This document shows, piece after piece, positions 22,807 through 34,380 of a stretch of DNA of 64,000 bases. This DNA comes from Amanita rubescens (taxonomy: Eukaryota > Basidiomycota > Agaricomycetes > Agaricales > Amanitaceae), in the NCBI GenBank assembly GCA_015039365.1, contig WION01000168.1, positions 1 through 64,000 on the forward strand, read 5' to 3'. The translations under genes were made by a program, and so were the position numbers. The notes below the pieces were generated by a model. That model made no database searches. It was not told the DNA's origin and saw only the letters and a list, made by a program, of their open reading frames with translations. How positions within the stretch are numbered: position 1 is the stretch's first letter; every line of letters begins with the position of its first letter.

Positions 22807-23358
22807 AGTTTCACGTTTGGAAGTGGCTGTGACGATGTTTGGCCTGGCATGGCAAGCCGCGGCTCGGTTATCGGCAATTGATTGCCCAAATTTCAATGCC
22901 TTGACGTCGGATGAAAAAGCCTTGAGAAACTGGAACTACATGTTATAATCCTACTCTAACTAGACATGTAATGTACTATCAGTAATAGATCATCTCCATT
23001 TTCATTGTCGTCTGAGATGAACACGGCCTGTTTTCCCAGACCTCGTTTCTCATGCCCTGTTAACCCGGTCCACGATGCGAAGGAGCTAGTATCCTCTCTT
23101 CGTGCTCTTCCGGGCTTCTATTTTTTGTGTACAAATCTTCAACCTTCAAGAAGCTATACTGCGTAAAAAGCTTCAAAATGAAGGTGCAGTCCCTCGGCGT
23201 CCATGTTCAGTTACTTGATCGTGGCTGTGAGTGTGAGTGAATTCCAGAAAAAGAAGTCCCACAATGCCGCGTCCATCGGGCAACCGCAATGAAGGAGAAT
23301 GAAGGCTGTCTTGATATACTGCCAAGCCTACTCTAGCCGAATACTATCTACTATGTGC
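22807..23358 (-). repeat. Broken duplicate of the last exon of the neighbouring gene
   Basis: The segment 23,090-23,310 is a diverged copy of 23,500-23,715 (shared blocks TTCCGGGCTTCTATTT, CTTCAAAATGAAGG, AGAAGTCCCACAATG, ATCGGGCAACCGCAATGAAG). It lies directly downstream of that gene in the same orientation and is interrupted by frame changes and a deletion. The part 22,807-23,089 shows nothing recognisable. Confidence 0.75.
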
Positions 23359-25020
23359 TCATTTTTCAAGAGACCCATCATCTTCGTCATCTCCGGTTCC
23401 ATCATCTTGTACTATGACATAGTTTAGTTCACCCCGTTTCTCACGGTACTGGTTAACGAGGTCCAGGGCACGTTGGGCCTGAATGAGGGCCAACCTCTCC
23501 TTGTGTTCTTCCGGGCTTCTATTTCCTGTGTATATGTCATTAACATTCAAGAATGTATACTCTTCAAAGATCTTCAAAATGAAGGCGCGGTCCCTCGGCG
23601 TCCATCGCAACACGGGTTCGGTTACTTCCTTATCATTGATCGTGGCTGTGAGCGTGAGCGACTTCCAGAAAAAGAAGTCCCACAATACTGCATCCATCGG
23701 GCAACCGCAATGAAGGAAGCGGTCCTCGAGGCGTTTCCTATGTTCCAGGGAATTGGCATCTTTCTTCGTCTCCGCAATCATCCGGGGCAGCGGCACTCCA
23801 TTTACCAAGTATTTGGAGTCTGTTATTCCTTTTTTATCCACCTCTTGGTGGTATGGACAAAGGACATTGCAGCAGTTCGTTGTCAGGACGTTTAGCGCTA
23901 GAGACCGAGACGTTGTCGCAGCAGTAGGGGCAAGAGCTTGATGAGTGCGTATCGCCAATCGTGTTGGTATGCTCAGCCGTGACGAGAGTGGCCTTTGAAT
24001 GAACTCGTTAACTTCGGAAAGGATTTTATCTGGGCGGTGCGTTAGCCAGTAACACATTGCAACGTCAAATACTCACTTTCATCAACTTCCTCCCCATTTG
24101 CCTTGTTTTTGAATATCTTTCGAGGACCTACATGTCGATCAACTACGAGATACTCATAATCAGGTTCCCAACTCACCAGGTCCCATATGCCCTTCTGCCG
24201 CTGCAGTCCCTTCATCTCCATCATCGTGCTTCCTTTTTTTCGTATTGGGTTCAGTTGGTGCAGATACTTCCGACCCGTTGTGGGCCTCGCACCCCTGATC
24301 ACCAATCTCTGGAGCGCGCGTCTCCTTGCTCTCTTGTGCCTCAGCCACGTCAAGGTGCGTCCCCTCGATCTTCTGATTGACACTGTTCCCCTGATCCTTT
24401 TTCTTCTCAGATGCAGGAGTGTGCGTCTCGCTACCGTCTTGACCATTCTTCTCGGATGCAGGATCGCGTGTCTCGCCACCGGCGTCTCGACCAATGTTCT
24501 TCTCGGATGCAGGAGCGCGCGTCTCGCTATGGTCTTGACCAATGTTCTTCTCGGCCACCCCAAGACGCATCTCCTCACTCTCTTGATCATCAGCCCCATC
24601 CGGCATAGGATTCCTTTCCCCACCACAAGAGGGCGGCGATGGACTCGCGTCTGCTATGCCTTTCTTGGCCTCCTTGGCCTCTTTTTCTCCCGCCTCCAGC
24701 GCATCCAACCGCGCCTTTAATTTATCAGCTGCGGATTTTGCAGCTGTTAGGTTTACGGTTGCCATGGTCCATTTAGCTAAACAATCAAACACTCAATCAT
24801 TACACGGTGTAGTCACGAGCTGTATACTCACTAGCAGAATAACCCTTCTTCCTCTTCTTTTTCAGATCTTCAAGCACGTTTACCTTCTCCTGCATATCTT
24901 TTACGTGGGCGCGAGCAGCAGCATACTCCATAAGCGCGATATCAAGCTCTGTATGTCGTTAGATTTGTTTTCTTTACTTCAACAATCAAACTGACCTCCA
25001 GTATCGTAGTCACTGTCCAT
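23359..25020 (-). CDS. Acidic, repeat-containing accessory protein of the KDZ element
   Basis: I do not recognise the family. The model has five exons that keep phase: 25,020-24,996, 24,948-24,832, 24,776-24,177, 24,127-24,077 and 24,029-23,359, giving 487 residues. The N-terminus is a coiled coil with a KKKRKK basic patch. The middle (roughly residues 100-200) has degenerate tandem repeats of about 20 residues of the type ETRAPASEKN, rich in Glu, Asp and Lys. The C-terminal 220 residues look globular, with Cys/His positions (CCNVLCPYHQ and HCGCP) and an acidic end (DDEDDG). It is divergent from the RNase H1-like gene and lies within the KDZ boundaries. The short last introns (49 and 47 nt) fit the local pattern. 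Confidence 0.65.
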
Positions 25021-25389
25021 CACGTTATTTCTGCAAGTTCAAAAACAAGGTGGCGAAACGATACAGCGATAGACTGCCGCTTTGTTAACTGGTGGTACGA
25101 GATGGTGTGATACTTCAAATCGGTCGTCTCGGGTCGTCTCCTCTCACATCAGTATTCCATCAGCTATTTTAGCCATTACGTCAAATCCGTCATCTCGGCT
25201 TGTCTCCTCTCATCAATAGTTCATCAACAATGTGGCCGTTGTGATCCAAATTTACAAGACCCAGAATTTCGGGTATCTGATGAAGGCCTAGCAACGTCCA
25301 TCAGTAAATTTTCTATTGCCGTGCGCATTTTCAACCTGAACCCTGAAACACAGCCAGGCAGGTATAAGAACGAGGTCAAACTCCGTCAG
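25021..25389. promoter_or_regulatory. Divergent intergenic region between two KDZ cargo genes
   Basis: About 370 bases separate the start codons of the minus gene and the plus gene. It contains two similar stretches, around GTCGTCTCGGGTCGTCTCC and GTCATCTCGGCTTGTCTCC, that may be duplicated promoter elements. No TATA box is obvious. Confidence 0.4.
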
Positions 25390-26241
25390 ATGGCGGCTCG
25401 TTTCTCAGACATGACCGCTCGTCCCTCAAACAAGGAAGAGGAAATCGCTTCCTCTTCCTTGTCTGTCATCCTAGTTGCGCTCGTTGATGCAGTTGACCGG
25501 CTTGCCTTGGCTATCAAAGGTAGGTTCAATTACGACGGCATGTAAAACTTTTCTGACAAACAAACAGGCAGGAACCACCCTCTCCCATATTTGTCCAGCC
25601 AATCCCCAGTGGAAATCCACGGTTAGTGACCTTCTTGAAGAACTTACACAGGTCCTGATGCGTCATCTGACAGAGCCGGCTAACGAAGTCGCAGCCTCGC
25701 CACCTCCGTCTGAAGAAACCTTGCCCGTACCATTAGTTTCTGGGGCTCCATCGGCAACGCAGACTGCTCAGACTTCATCCGTCTCTCTCGCAGTGGGCCC
25801 AGCAACCCCCACAGTGGCCTCACAGTCACCTACCCCACTTGCAATGCACGTCTCTGAGACCACCCCTGCTCCTGCCGAAGTCAGTTCTGGAAGTTCACTC
25901 CCAACGGCTCCTGCCATGGCATCTGCGGGCCCCTCCAGCACCCTCCACATCCCCACTCCCGATGAAGTCCGCTCTCGGTTCCATGAAATGCCATCAACTG
26001 CCAGCAAGACATGGTTTGTTGTGACACGCGGCCGTCTACCGGGAGTATATGCCACTTGGTAAGTCACGTTCGATTTTTTGATATCGGTGCCAGCTAACAT
26101 TTTTATGTAAGGATGGAAACATCTCCGTTAGTCACAGGTGTTTCACGCGCCGTTTATAACAGATTCCCATCCAAAGAGGAAGCGCTTGCGGTGTACGGCG
26201 CTGCATGGGCAAGTGGGCATGTAGCTAGGTTGTCCTACTAG
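25390..26241 (+). CDS. RNase H1 N-terminal (hybrid-binding-like) domain protein
   Basis: Three exons (25,390-25,519, 25,572-26,058, 26,112-26,241) in consistent phase give 248 residues starting MAARFSDMTARP. Residues 1-45 are helical; the middle 120 residues are Pro/Ser/Thr-rich and look disordered. The C-terminal 60 residues read KTWFVVTRGRLPGVYATW, then TGVSRAVYNRFPSKEEALAVY. That is the typical pattern of the RNase H1 N-terminal / caulimovirus P6 (viroplasmin) fold: aromatic-VV-x-GR-x-PG-x-Y-x-TW, then a Phe-rich Ser/Glu helix. In RNase H1 this fold binds RNA:DNA hybrids. No RNase H catalytic domain follows. A role in transposition is only a guess. Confidence 0.75.
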
Positions 26242-26736
26242 AGTAGTTTCCTACATACTTAATACACCTCCGAGTTACCCCCTTATAAATATACACATTT
26301 GTCATCGCCAGAGCTCTCTGTTTGAACCATGAACACAAACACAAACCCGGACAAAAAAAAACTTGCTCGCCGAAACTCAGAGACACGATATAGAATGCCA
26401 CTTGGATTTTGTGAATGATAGAGTAGTAGAGTAGGATTCTGGCTCGGAAAGTGGGGAGGAAGTGGGTAATTGGCACAGACAACTGCTATGAGAGGAGTTG
26501 CAAGAGCGGGCCCATTGGATTGTTATTTCAACTGAGGTGTGCAATGGACGGCAATGTTGATGCCATCCATCAACGTGATTTGCAGAGCATCAGGATTGGG
26601 TATGTTGGATTGCTTACTAGTACGTGATTAAGTAGATACGGTAGTTCTAAAGAGAATGATTCAATGGGTACCGGTTCAAGGATTGTTGGATATGTTGGAT
26701 TGCTTACTACGTGATTAAGTAGATGATAGAATTAGG
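26242..26736. other. Intergenic, with one short direct repeat
   Basis: Two copies of about 40 bases containing ATGTTGGATTGCTTACTA and CGTGATTAAGTAGAT lie at about 26,600-26,637 and 26,690-26,724. No gene is seen. The genes on both sides converge on this region, so it should hold two terminators. Confidence 0.6.
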
Positions 26737-28129
26737 CTAGAGTGATACGAGGTTGGTTGTACCCTGTTCAGCTAATTGAGCTCGTAGCGCTCGAACTTCT
26801 TTGTCTCGTTCCGAGTCCTTTTCTGCCAATTGAGATCGAAGGGCACGGACCTCTTCGTCAACCTCTGCAAGCTGCCGCGCCAACCCAAGTGCTTCGGTCC
26901 GCTTAGCATGCATCAATGCGCTCGTTGCTTTTTGGAAAGTGCTGACCATGGCAACGGCATCTTCTTTCGCATCACGGCGGAAGCTCGCCGACGTAAAATG
27001 TGTAGCAGCTGACCCAGAGTTACTATGTTGACATGCGAACACCAACCAGCAGCCTGTTTCATGAGAAAAACGTTCACACTAATTCCATCAATGATTAGCA
27101 GTCTTCTTAGGTTCGTGATGGAAACGTACGCGTTCAATGAGGTTTTTAATCTCTCGGTGATATATTTTTGTGATGTGGACCCTATCTAACAGCTGAGGAC
27201 GCGGCTGCACTAAGTGTCGGATTGCTAAAAAAAAATTAGAAAAAAAGGAGTATGATATGAGCCGATCTCACTCAATTTCATGTTGCCGCGCATAGCACCT
27301 TCCACGAAGCCAAATGCTGGGTTCTTTGCTGTCACGCGGATACGAGATGGCGTACTTGGTTGAGAACTGAGAGGCGTGACTAGGTCTGAGCTAGGGAACT
27401 ACGGATTGACGGATTGATGGTCAGATATCATATGGCCTGAATTGCTGTATCGTACCTGATAGCTTTCCTGTTCCGCGTCGCTATTCAAATCATCCGCATC
27501 AGATTCGTCGCCATCACTGACACCTCGGTCTGGTGCTGGTGAAGAACCGGTTTCGTTCCTGGACCACTCCCCTTCATTGGCCTGCTGCTCCCGGGCCGTG
27601 GGCGCAGGGGTGCATAACTGTTTCTCCAGCGCATCATGCAACTGTAGCAGTTGCTGAAAATTTGTGGTAGTCATGTCCGGAACATAAGGCGCCGAACGAT
27701 TACCAATATCAGGAGCACCGTGAGTTGATGGGAAATGAGCCGAACGTCGGGTAGTGGCCGAAGTCGTGCGCATCACATCAGGACCGCTTCCAGAGCCAGC
27801 AGCCGAAGCCCCGGCTGATGATAAACAGTGTTGCGCACCATCGGTACATCTTGCATCCGAATTAGGCAAGGCATCAGGTGCAGCATTGGCTGTCGTTGCA
27901 GAAGTTGCACTTGACCTGGTAGTAGCCGAGGACGTCAGAGTGTTCGAGTCCACGGCTCCTCTCTCCTAACTTCGTATAAGTGTTATAACTAGTTAAACGA
28001 AATAATACTTGCAAGAGCCGCTCTTCCTGCAGAGCCGTGTGGACATTGACTATGTAGAGGACAACCGGGACATTTTTTGCAGTGGCGAGGACCGCGTTTC
28101 TTCTTTGGAGAACTACGACTTCTGGTCAT
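26737..28129 (-). CDS. Zinc-knuckle and coiled-coil accessory protein of the KDZ element
   Basis: I do not recognise the family. The ATG at 28,129 opens a Lys/Arg-rich start (SSPKKKRGPRH), followed by CKKCPGCPLHSQCPH, a compact Cys/His knuckle. Exon 1 ends at 28,013 with an apparent GC-AG intron (GCAAGT donor), which keeps phase. Exon 2 (from 27,965) is Ser/Thr/Ala-rich, then acidic (DGDESDADDLNSD). A later exon reads RIRVTAKNPAFGFVEGAMRG and continues into RPQLLDRVHITKIYHREI. The last exon is a clear coiled coil with two near-repeats (EEVRALRSQLAEKD, KEVRALRAQLAEQ) and ends ..TTNLVSL. The gene is divergent from the KDZ transposase, 204 bp away, so they may share a promoter. Confidence 0.6.
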
Positions 28130-28333
28130 GTTGATTTGCAGTCCAGCGATCAGTGTCGTCTGACTCTTATAAGGGACAGGATAATTTTAGCCAGCAACAG
28201 AAAATTAGGATGACGCTATCCATCAGTGAAAAAATGACGAAGGATGATATTGGAAATATAGTATGACGCTATCCGTTAGGGGAAAAAATGAGGGCCTGGA
28301 TAAGTTGAAACCTTCCTTTTCTCGTTGGTCAAT
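28130..28333. promoter_or_regulatory. Shared upstream region of the coiled-coil gene and the KDZ transposase
   Basis: Divergent spacer of 204 bases between the two start codons. It contains a near-duplicate motif, ATGACGCTATCC, at 28,210 and 28,263. Confidence 0.4.
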
Positions 28334-31300
28334 ATGTACCCCTCAGGAGAAGAGGTTATTGAGCTTGACACGCCTCCGCCATCGCCCACGCATATCTGGG
28401 ATGATGATCCTTCATCGGCAGAAATGCAGATGCCATCTGGTGATTATCAAGTGTCGTCTCCACAAAAACGGCCAAGGGCTTACGCTGCTCACTCAAAAAA
28501 GCTCAAGAAAGCTCGGAACGATATCTTGGACACTGCGCAATGCCACGCGGTGGATGTCGAATCGATTGGCGCACCACAGGAGGTAGATGTCGAGCCATTC
28601 ACCGATATGGCTGCCACCGCCTGGTATCCTCCGAGCTCAGATGCTTCAGACAAAGACAAAGGCCCGCAGGAGCACCCGCACGGCTATCAAGAATATGTGG
28701 AATCAGTTACAGCTGATATTGCGGGAATTTACCTTTTAAATCCCAACTTATTCATCGTTCAGGGCTGGGACGCCCGAGCGCTGATAGCAACGGTTAGTTA
28801 TACCTGTAAAAGATGGATTAGTGAGGATTCTCAATGCTTTTCTCATAGGATTCTTGGTTCCACCTCCAACGCGAGACATTTGGCCATCAGACAGTCGTTG
28901 TCTGTTTCTGTCCCAATGGCAAAAATGGTTGTGTCCATACATGCTTCCTGCATGAGTACGGCGAACTCTATTTCCCTTCAATTGATTCACGTGAGTGTTC
29001 AAGGCTTGATCTTACTTATCGAATCAACTTACATGACTGTTCTTCCCTCAGTAGCCATTGATGCAGATCTGGATATTGTTCTGTTTGCACGGGAGTTGGT
29101 TGAAGACTCATCAACCAACTTGTTTTCTGTTTCAATTGGAGGTCAGCAAGCCGTAAAGTACCGATGCGTGGTGTACCACCATGGACAAGACAGCGGTGCT
29201 GGTATGTGGCGGTGCAGCAGAGACGGCGATGATGGGTGTAGTCACGTCACAAAAGCTCGACATTACCTACAGAAACTAATTCAACGGGACCCAAGTGCCC
29301 GTGACCCTTCCGCTGACTCGCAAATGGCACCTGGTATGTTCTTTTGTCAAATGAACTTCTTTTCCCGTGCTAAAGTTTGGTGTACTAGACGACTGCTCGC
29401 CAGTTGGTGGACAATCAGCTAGAAACAACATGATTTCCGTATCGCACCTGCCTGTCCCACCACCGATTTGGGCGTCGCTTCCTGGAGACTCTCTAAATGC
29501 TCACAAACGAGCCCACCCAGTCCTTCAAGTACCAGGGACGATCAGCATGGACAATGGAGCACGTTGCACATGTGGAAGTACGCGACAATTGTTGGATCAA
29601 ACGGCGCTTCGGGAGTGTGTAGTATACACTCTTGTTGGGGCTCAGCAGGCACTGTTGGAAGTTCAGCTTTGTCGGGAGTGTCCTCCCCTTCTCCGCCGCT
29701 TCATTGGTCCGGATGGGCTACAACTGGGCTTGTTCAACCTGAACAACTCTATACTTTTCACGCACGATCTGCTAGATGATTAGACGGCGAATTTCACTTC
29801 ATCTGAGACACCATTTTCAGCGTGGGTTAGTGTGATGCGAAAACGTTACTTGTGCTATGGCTCTCTATTGCCCTTTCCTCACGAAGCTGTCTTTCGTAAC
29901 GCTTGGTTCTCCTATAGTGCCTTGATGCATCTAGATGGTGATATGAAGTGCCCAAAGTGTGGACCCACGCCAGACGACGTCATATGGGATGGTGTCTCCC
30001 TATCTTTCCACTGCAAACATTTATTGCCCTCCCTGACTCCCCCAACAACCGTTCATGAAAAATCTCTTATCCGTGGCTCCCGTTATCACGTACAAGCACC
30101 AATCGCAGACTCAGACCTCCGTCGTGCTATGCGTACTATATTGGCGGCAGCTTCTACTATGTCCACAGTGTCCACGTCGGAGACTCAGGCCCCCAATTTT
30201 GCCCGTAATCCCGGGACTGAGGGGAGCACCATGAGCACAGTAGGCATTGTAGAAAAGGTTGCCCACGATACGGCGAGCCTGATTGAACTTGTCTTCAAAT
30301 CACTTGGGTTATTAAAACTTGTTAACGACTCTCTCGCCGCCTGCTTCTATTCTCGTATCAGCTTGGCAGCTATAAATGCCGGCACCTCATTGTGCAAAGA
30401 ATATGCAAGTCTGTTTGTACAAGTACGGATTGGATATTAATGCATGCGGCAAACATATGATCTAACGAACAGATAGATAACATCCGATGATTCAATGTTG
30501 CAAATCGTGACTAGATCTGCACTTGAGGTTCTCTCGGGCTTCGTGGACCAGCCAACAAAGGAAAACGCTTCAATGCTCGTAGTCATACCTGCGCTTTACA
30601 ACGTCCTCCGTCTCGAAGAAAGAGAGCACAAACTTATCCTCCGGACTTACTGGGGATGTGCCGGTGGTTGGTAGAACGGACCAATAATGTGCTCACGGCC
30701 CTCGCCATTCATTCTACGCCAGACATCGATACAGACATTGATGCAACAGATAAGGATTGGAGACGAGTAAGCCTGAACATCTGAAGAATCAGCTGTAGTA
30801 TACTCACTATGGCAATCAGACTGGTTGTTGCTACAGCATGCCACAGATAAGACATAGGCCAAAGTACCCGTGGTTAAAGGACAACACGAACACTGACACA
30901 TCTCAGCGTGGTGGGAAGTGTTCAAAATATTATTCTACATACAGTCAGAAGCGTTTGACAGGTGGCATTATGTGTGTGTGGTGCACGCATAGCATTTGCT
31001 ACGGCTTCCATTGCATTCCGAGTGCAGAAGGTCGTAACGATGTCTTTTCTGCCATGATTACGCGTTGGCCTAGAGCACCGAAGCGCGTTATCTATGACTT
31101 TGCTTGTGCACTCGCACCCTACTGTCTAACTCGCGAACCAGATTTTTTCGCAGATACACTATTTGTTGTAGACGATTTTCACGCTAAAGGACATACAAAA
31201 TGCTCTCCAGCATCATTCTTGAAACTTATGCTGCCGTGGATCCTCGTCTAGGCAGAATCAACTCAAGTGCAGCTGAGTGTGGAAATGGAGGAATTGCTCG

Positions 31301-31438
31301 TATTCGGAAGTCAGTTAGCTACATGACACAGGAACGGGCAATCTTGTACACGAAAATTTTATTTCTATGTGGAATAGGTTAATCATTAGACGGATGCTAG
31401 ATATAGTATAGATGTTTGGATTGGGTTTAAACAGGGTG
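28334..31438 (+). pseudogene. KDZ transposase with cysteine clusters, inactivated
   Basis: A KDZ-family transposase (catalysis of element excision and insertion in the nucleus). From the ATG at 28,334: an acidic/basic N-terminus, then a first Cys/His cluster (CFCPNG, CVHTC) and a SWIM-like cluster (W-x-C, CSHVTKARHYLQ). Next come the conserved FTHDLLDD, TSSETPFSAW and CPKCGPTPDDVIWDGVS segments. The RNase H-like core follows: GGIMCVWCTHSICYGFH, GRNDVFSAMITRWPRAPK, VIYDFAC, FVVDDFHAKGH and NSSAAECGNGGIARIRKSVSYM. Candidate catalytic acidic residues (D, D, E) are present. Lesions: an in-frame TAG at 29,781-29,783 where relatives have Tyr, a one-base loss near 31,215-31,222, and probable frame breaks near 30,653 and 31,360. 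Introns at about 28,795, 28,992 and 29,335 keep phase. A functional product is very unlikely. Confidence 0.85.
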
Positions 31439-31479
31439 CATTGGACATCATGAATACAGCATACTATCATTCACTGTAG

Positions 31480-32087
31480 AGTGTCCATGCCGAGACGGCG
31501 TGTCCGTCACCATACTCAACCCTTCTGGTTTCGGTGTACAGCTCACCATCACCCGCTATCCTTAGTTATGGTGCGTCAGTCACTGAACATATGCTTTTGG
31601 TGTGAGACTCACTAAATGCCGAGATGGTGCATCCATCACCATACTCAACCCTTCTGGTTTCGTGTACAGTTCACCATCATCACCCGCTATCCTCAGCTTT
31701 GGTGCGTCAATCACTGAACATATGCTTTTGGTGCAAGACTCACTGGCACGCGCCGAGATGGTGTGTCTGTCAGCGGCCCATACTCGAGCCTTCTGGTTTT
31801 GGTGTACAGTTCACCATCACCCACTATCCTCAGCTATGGCGTGTCAATCACTGAACATATGCTTTTGGTGAGAGACTCACCACACACCGAGATGGTGCGT
31901 CTGTCACCATATCAAGCCTTCCGGTTTCGGTATATAGCTCACCATCACCCGCTATCCTCAGCTATGGTGCGTCAGTCTACCTGCCATCTTTAGCTACGGT
32001 GTGTCAGTCACTGAACATATGCTTTTGGTGTGAGACTCACCAAGCGCCGAGATGGCGCGTCCGTCACCATTCTGGCTTTGGTGTACA
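31480..32087 (+). repeat. Right subterminal array of the KDZ element, left half
   Basis: About five copies of a 119-135 bp unit containing CTCACCATCACCCGCTATCC, TCACTGAACATATGCTTTTGG, GAGACTCACC and CCTTCTGGTTT. The same array resumes at 61,141 in the same orientation, which shows that the DNA between was inserted into it. ORFs through it are artefacts of the repeat. Confidence 0.9.
32086..32087. repeat. Probable CA target duplication of the Plavaka element, left copy
   Basis: Joining the left flank (..GGTGTACA) and right flank (CATCTCACC..) with one CA restores GGTGTACATCTCACCATCACC, one substitution away from the array consensus GGTGTACAGCTCACCATCACC. This is what an insertion with a 2 bp duplication predicts. 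Confidence 0.65.
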
Positions 32088-32115
32088 CATCAGCAAATTG
32101 GGGAAAAATCTGACA
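32088..32115 (+). repeat. Left terminal inverted repeat of the Plavaka element
   Basis: 28 bases, starting CATCAGCAAATTGGGG, matching the reverse complement of 61,113-61,140 with two mismatches. Confidence 0.9.
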
Positions 32116-32119
32116 ACGT

Positions 32120-32153
32120 CTGATTGTCTGGGACCAGACAATCAGCTGGATTA
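32120..32153. repeat. Hairpin just inside the left terminal repeat
   Basis: CTGATTGTCTGG and CCAGACAATCAG form a perfect 12 bp inverted repeat with a 2-base gap. The arms are the same motif that is multiplied in the subterminal arrays, so it could be a high-affinity transposase site. Confidence 0.7.
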
Positions 32154-32369
32154 TTGTATCAGTTGACCAGTCAATTGGACCAGCAGGAGGTGTCAGTCAA
32201 TCAGACACAAGGAGTCTCCCATAAACACATGTCATTATACATCCAGTTTGCATCAGATGCAGTAGGATTCCATATAATTTGGTACTCAGATTGAATCAGT
32301 TGCTCAGAATAGGTTGCCATCTAGACACCTTGTGTTCCAGTATGTATTATATAATTACACAGTCATAGA

Positions 32370-33560
32370 TTCAGACCATCTGTGTGTCAGCTGCTGTCAG
32401 GCAGTAGTGGAATCAGACAAACAGTACATCAGTTGTTGTCAAAGACCCTGACAGCCACACATCTAGCACCTCAGTGCCCCTCAGAGTCAGACAATCAGAC
32501 AAACAGTAAATCAGTTGTTGTCAGAGACCCAGACAGCCAGACATCTAGTACTTCAGTGCCTCTCAGGTTAGACAAACAGACAAACAATAAATCAGTTGTT
32601 GTCAGAGACCCAGACAGCCAGACATCTAGGTACTTCAGTGCCCCTCAGAGTCAGACAATCAGACAAACAGTAAATCAGTTGTTGTCAGAGACCCAGACAG
32701 CCAGACATCTAGGTACTTCAGTGCCTCCCAGGTTAGACAATCAGACAAACAGTAAATCAGTTGTTGTCAGAGACCCAGACAGCCAGACATCTAGTGCCTC
32801 AGTGCTTCTCAGGTCAGACAATCAGACAAACAGTACACCAGTTGTTGTCAGAAACCTAGACAGCCAGACATCTAGTGCCTTAGTGCCTCTTAGAGTCCGA
32901 CAATCAGACAAACAGCACATCAGTTGTTGTCAGATGTTCAGACATTTAGACAGCTTATGTGTCAGTACCTCATCAGACAATCAGACAATCAGACATTTGG
33001 TGTGTCAGACAGTCAGCACTCAGACAACCAGAAAAATTGTGTCCCAGATCTGGTAGATAGCCAGATAACCAAACAAATTGTGTGTCAGACAATCAGATTC
33101 TCAGACAATCAGGCAGTCAATAAATCAAACTATCAGACACTGTCAGACAGTTAGTGTTCCAGAGCTTGACAGACAATTAGATGATCAAACAACCAGAAAA
33201 ATTATGTTCCATGTTTTGCCAGATAGCCAGACAATCAGCAAAGCAGATGACTAGTAGTACCAGTCAGCCAATGAGATGCTCAGACAGTCAGACAATATGA
33301 GTGCCAATTCCTATCTGACAATCATATAGTAATCAGTCATTCAGGAGTTTATGTGCCAGTTCCTATCAAGCAACCAGAAAATCAGACAATGTATAGGGTT
33401 GGTCATGTCAGATGATCAGATTTCTGGTTTATCAGACCAATTGTGTTGTTCAGATAATCAGCCTGACTGCCAGGCAATTTGTATGCAAGTTCCATCCCAA
33501 AACAGCCACAATCAACCTCTAGTAGTACCAGTGACATATATTCTTTGTCACAGTACTACT
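32370..33560. repeat. Left outer subterminal array (CAGACAATCAGAC orientation)
   Basis: Tandem units of about 80-90 bp (clearest at 32,440-32,930) containing CAGACAATCAGACAAACAG, AATCAGTTGTTGTCAGAGAC and CAGACAGCCAGACATCTAG. They pass into more irregular copies of CAGACAATCAG up to about 33,500. The long ORF on the plus strand (32,382-33,056) is produced by the repeat and is not a gene. Confidence 0.9.
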
Positions 33561-33599
33561 AGTCTACAAGCCCAAGTCTATTAGTATCATCTAATTACT

Positions 33600-34380
33600 A
33601 TTGCACCAGCACAAAAATGGTTGTCTGACTGACTGGCTGGCTGACTGGCTGACTGACAACATCAGCAAATCCTGGAACATATTTTTTTGATGGTCTGAGT
33701 GCTGATTGACTGAAAAGCACAAATGTGCAAGCTGTCTGGCTCCCTGGCTGTCTGACACACTGAGCACATGATTGTCTGACTGTCTGATCCTCTGATAGGT
33801 ACTGACAGGATCTGGAACACTTTTTTTCTGATTGTCTGACTGTCTAATTCTCCAATAGATACATAAGCTGTCTGTCTGATAGTGTCTGGAATACTTTATC
33901 TGATTGTCCAACTGTCTAATTCTCCATTAGGGAACTGACACATAAGCCATCTGAGTCCCTAAATGTCTGACAGCATCTGGAGCATTTTTTTTTCTGATTG
34001 TCTGACTGTCTGATTCACAAACTGGGAACTGGCACATAAGTCATCTGAATCCCTAAATGTCTGACAGCATCTGGAGCATTTTTTTTTCTGATTGTCTGAC
34101 TGTCTGATTCACAAACTGGGAACTGGCACATAAGCCATCTGAATCCCTAAATTTCTGACAGCATCTGGAGCATTTTTTTTGTCTGATTGTCTGACTGTCT
34201 GATTCACAAACTGGGAACTGGCACATAAACCATCTGAATCCCTAAATGTCTGACTGTCTAATTCACACACTGGGAACTGACACATAAGAGGCCTGAATAC
34301 CTAGATGTCTGACAGGATCTGGAACCCTTTTGCCTAGTATATAAGCTGTCTGATTTTCTGACAGGCACTGTCCATACCAC
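33600..34380. repeat. Left inner subterminal array (inverted orientation)
   Basis: Copies of TCTGATTGTCTGACTGTCTG in the opposite orientation to the outer array. They include about four units of roughly 105 bp at 33,930-34,320 (GGGAACTGGCACATAAG, CTAAATGTCTGACAGCATC, then a T-run). The switch of orientation is near 33,580. Confidence 0.9.

Noticed and set aside
23473..23895. 140-residue plus-strand ORF opposite the KDZ cargo exon
   Set aside because: Antisense shadow of the better-supported minus-strand exon, which has consistent splicing and composition.
24160..24200. Apparent frame break in the acidic KDZ cargo gene
   Set aside because: A 49 nt intron with a GTGAGT donor and a CATGTAG acceptor restores the frame.
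32382..33056. 224-residue plus-strand ORF rich in Gln, Thr and Ser
   Set aside because: It lies entirely in the AGACAATCAGAC tandem array; the repetitive protein is a by-product of the repeat, and similar ORFs occur in all frames.
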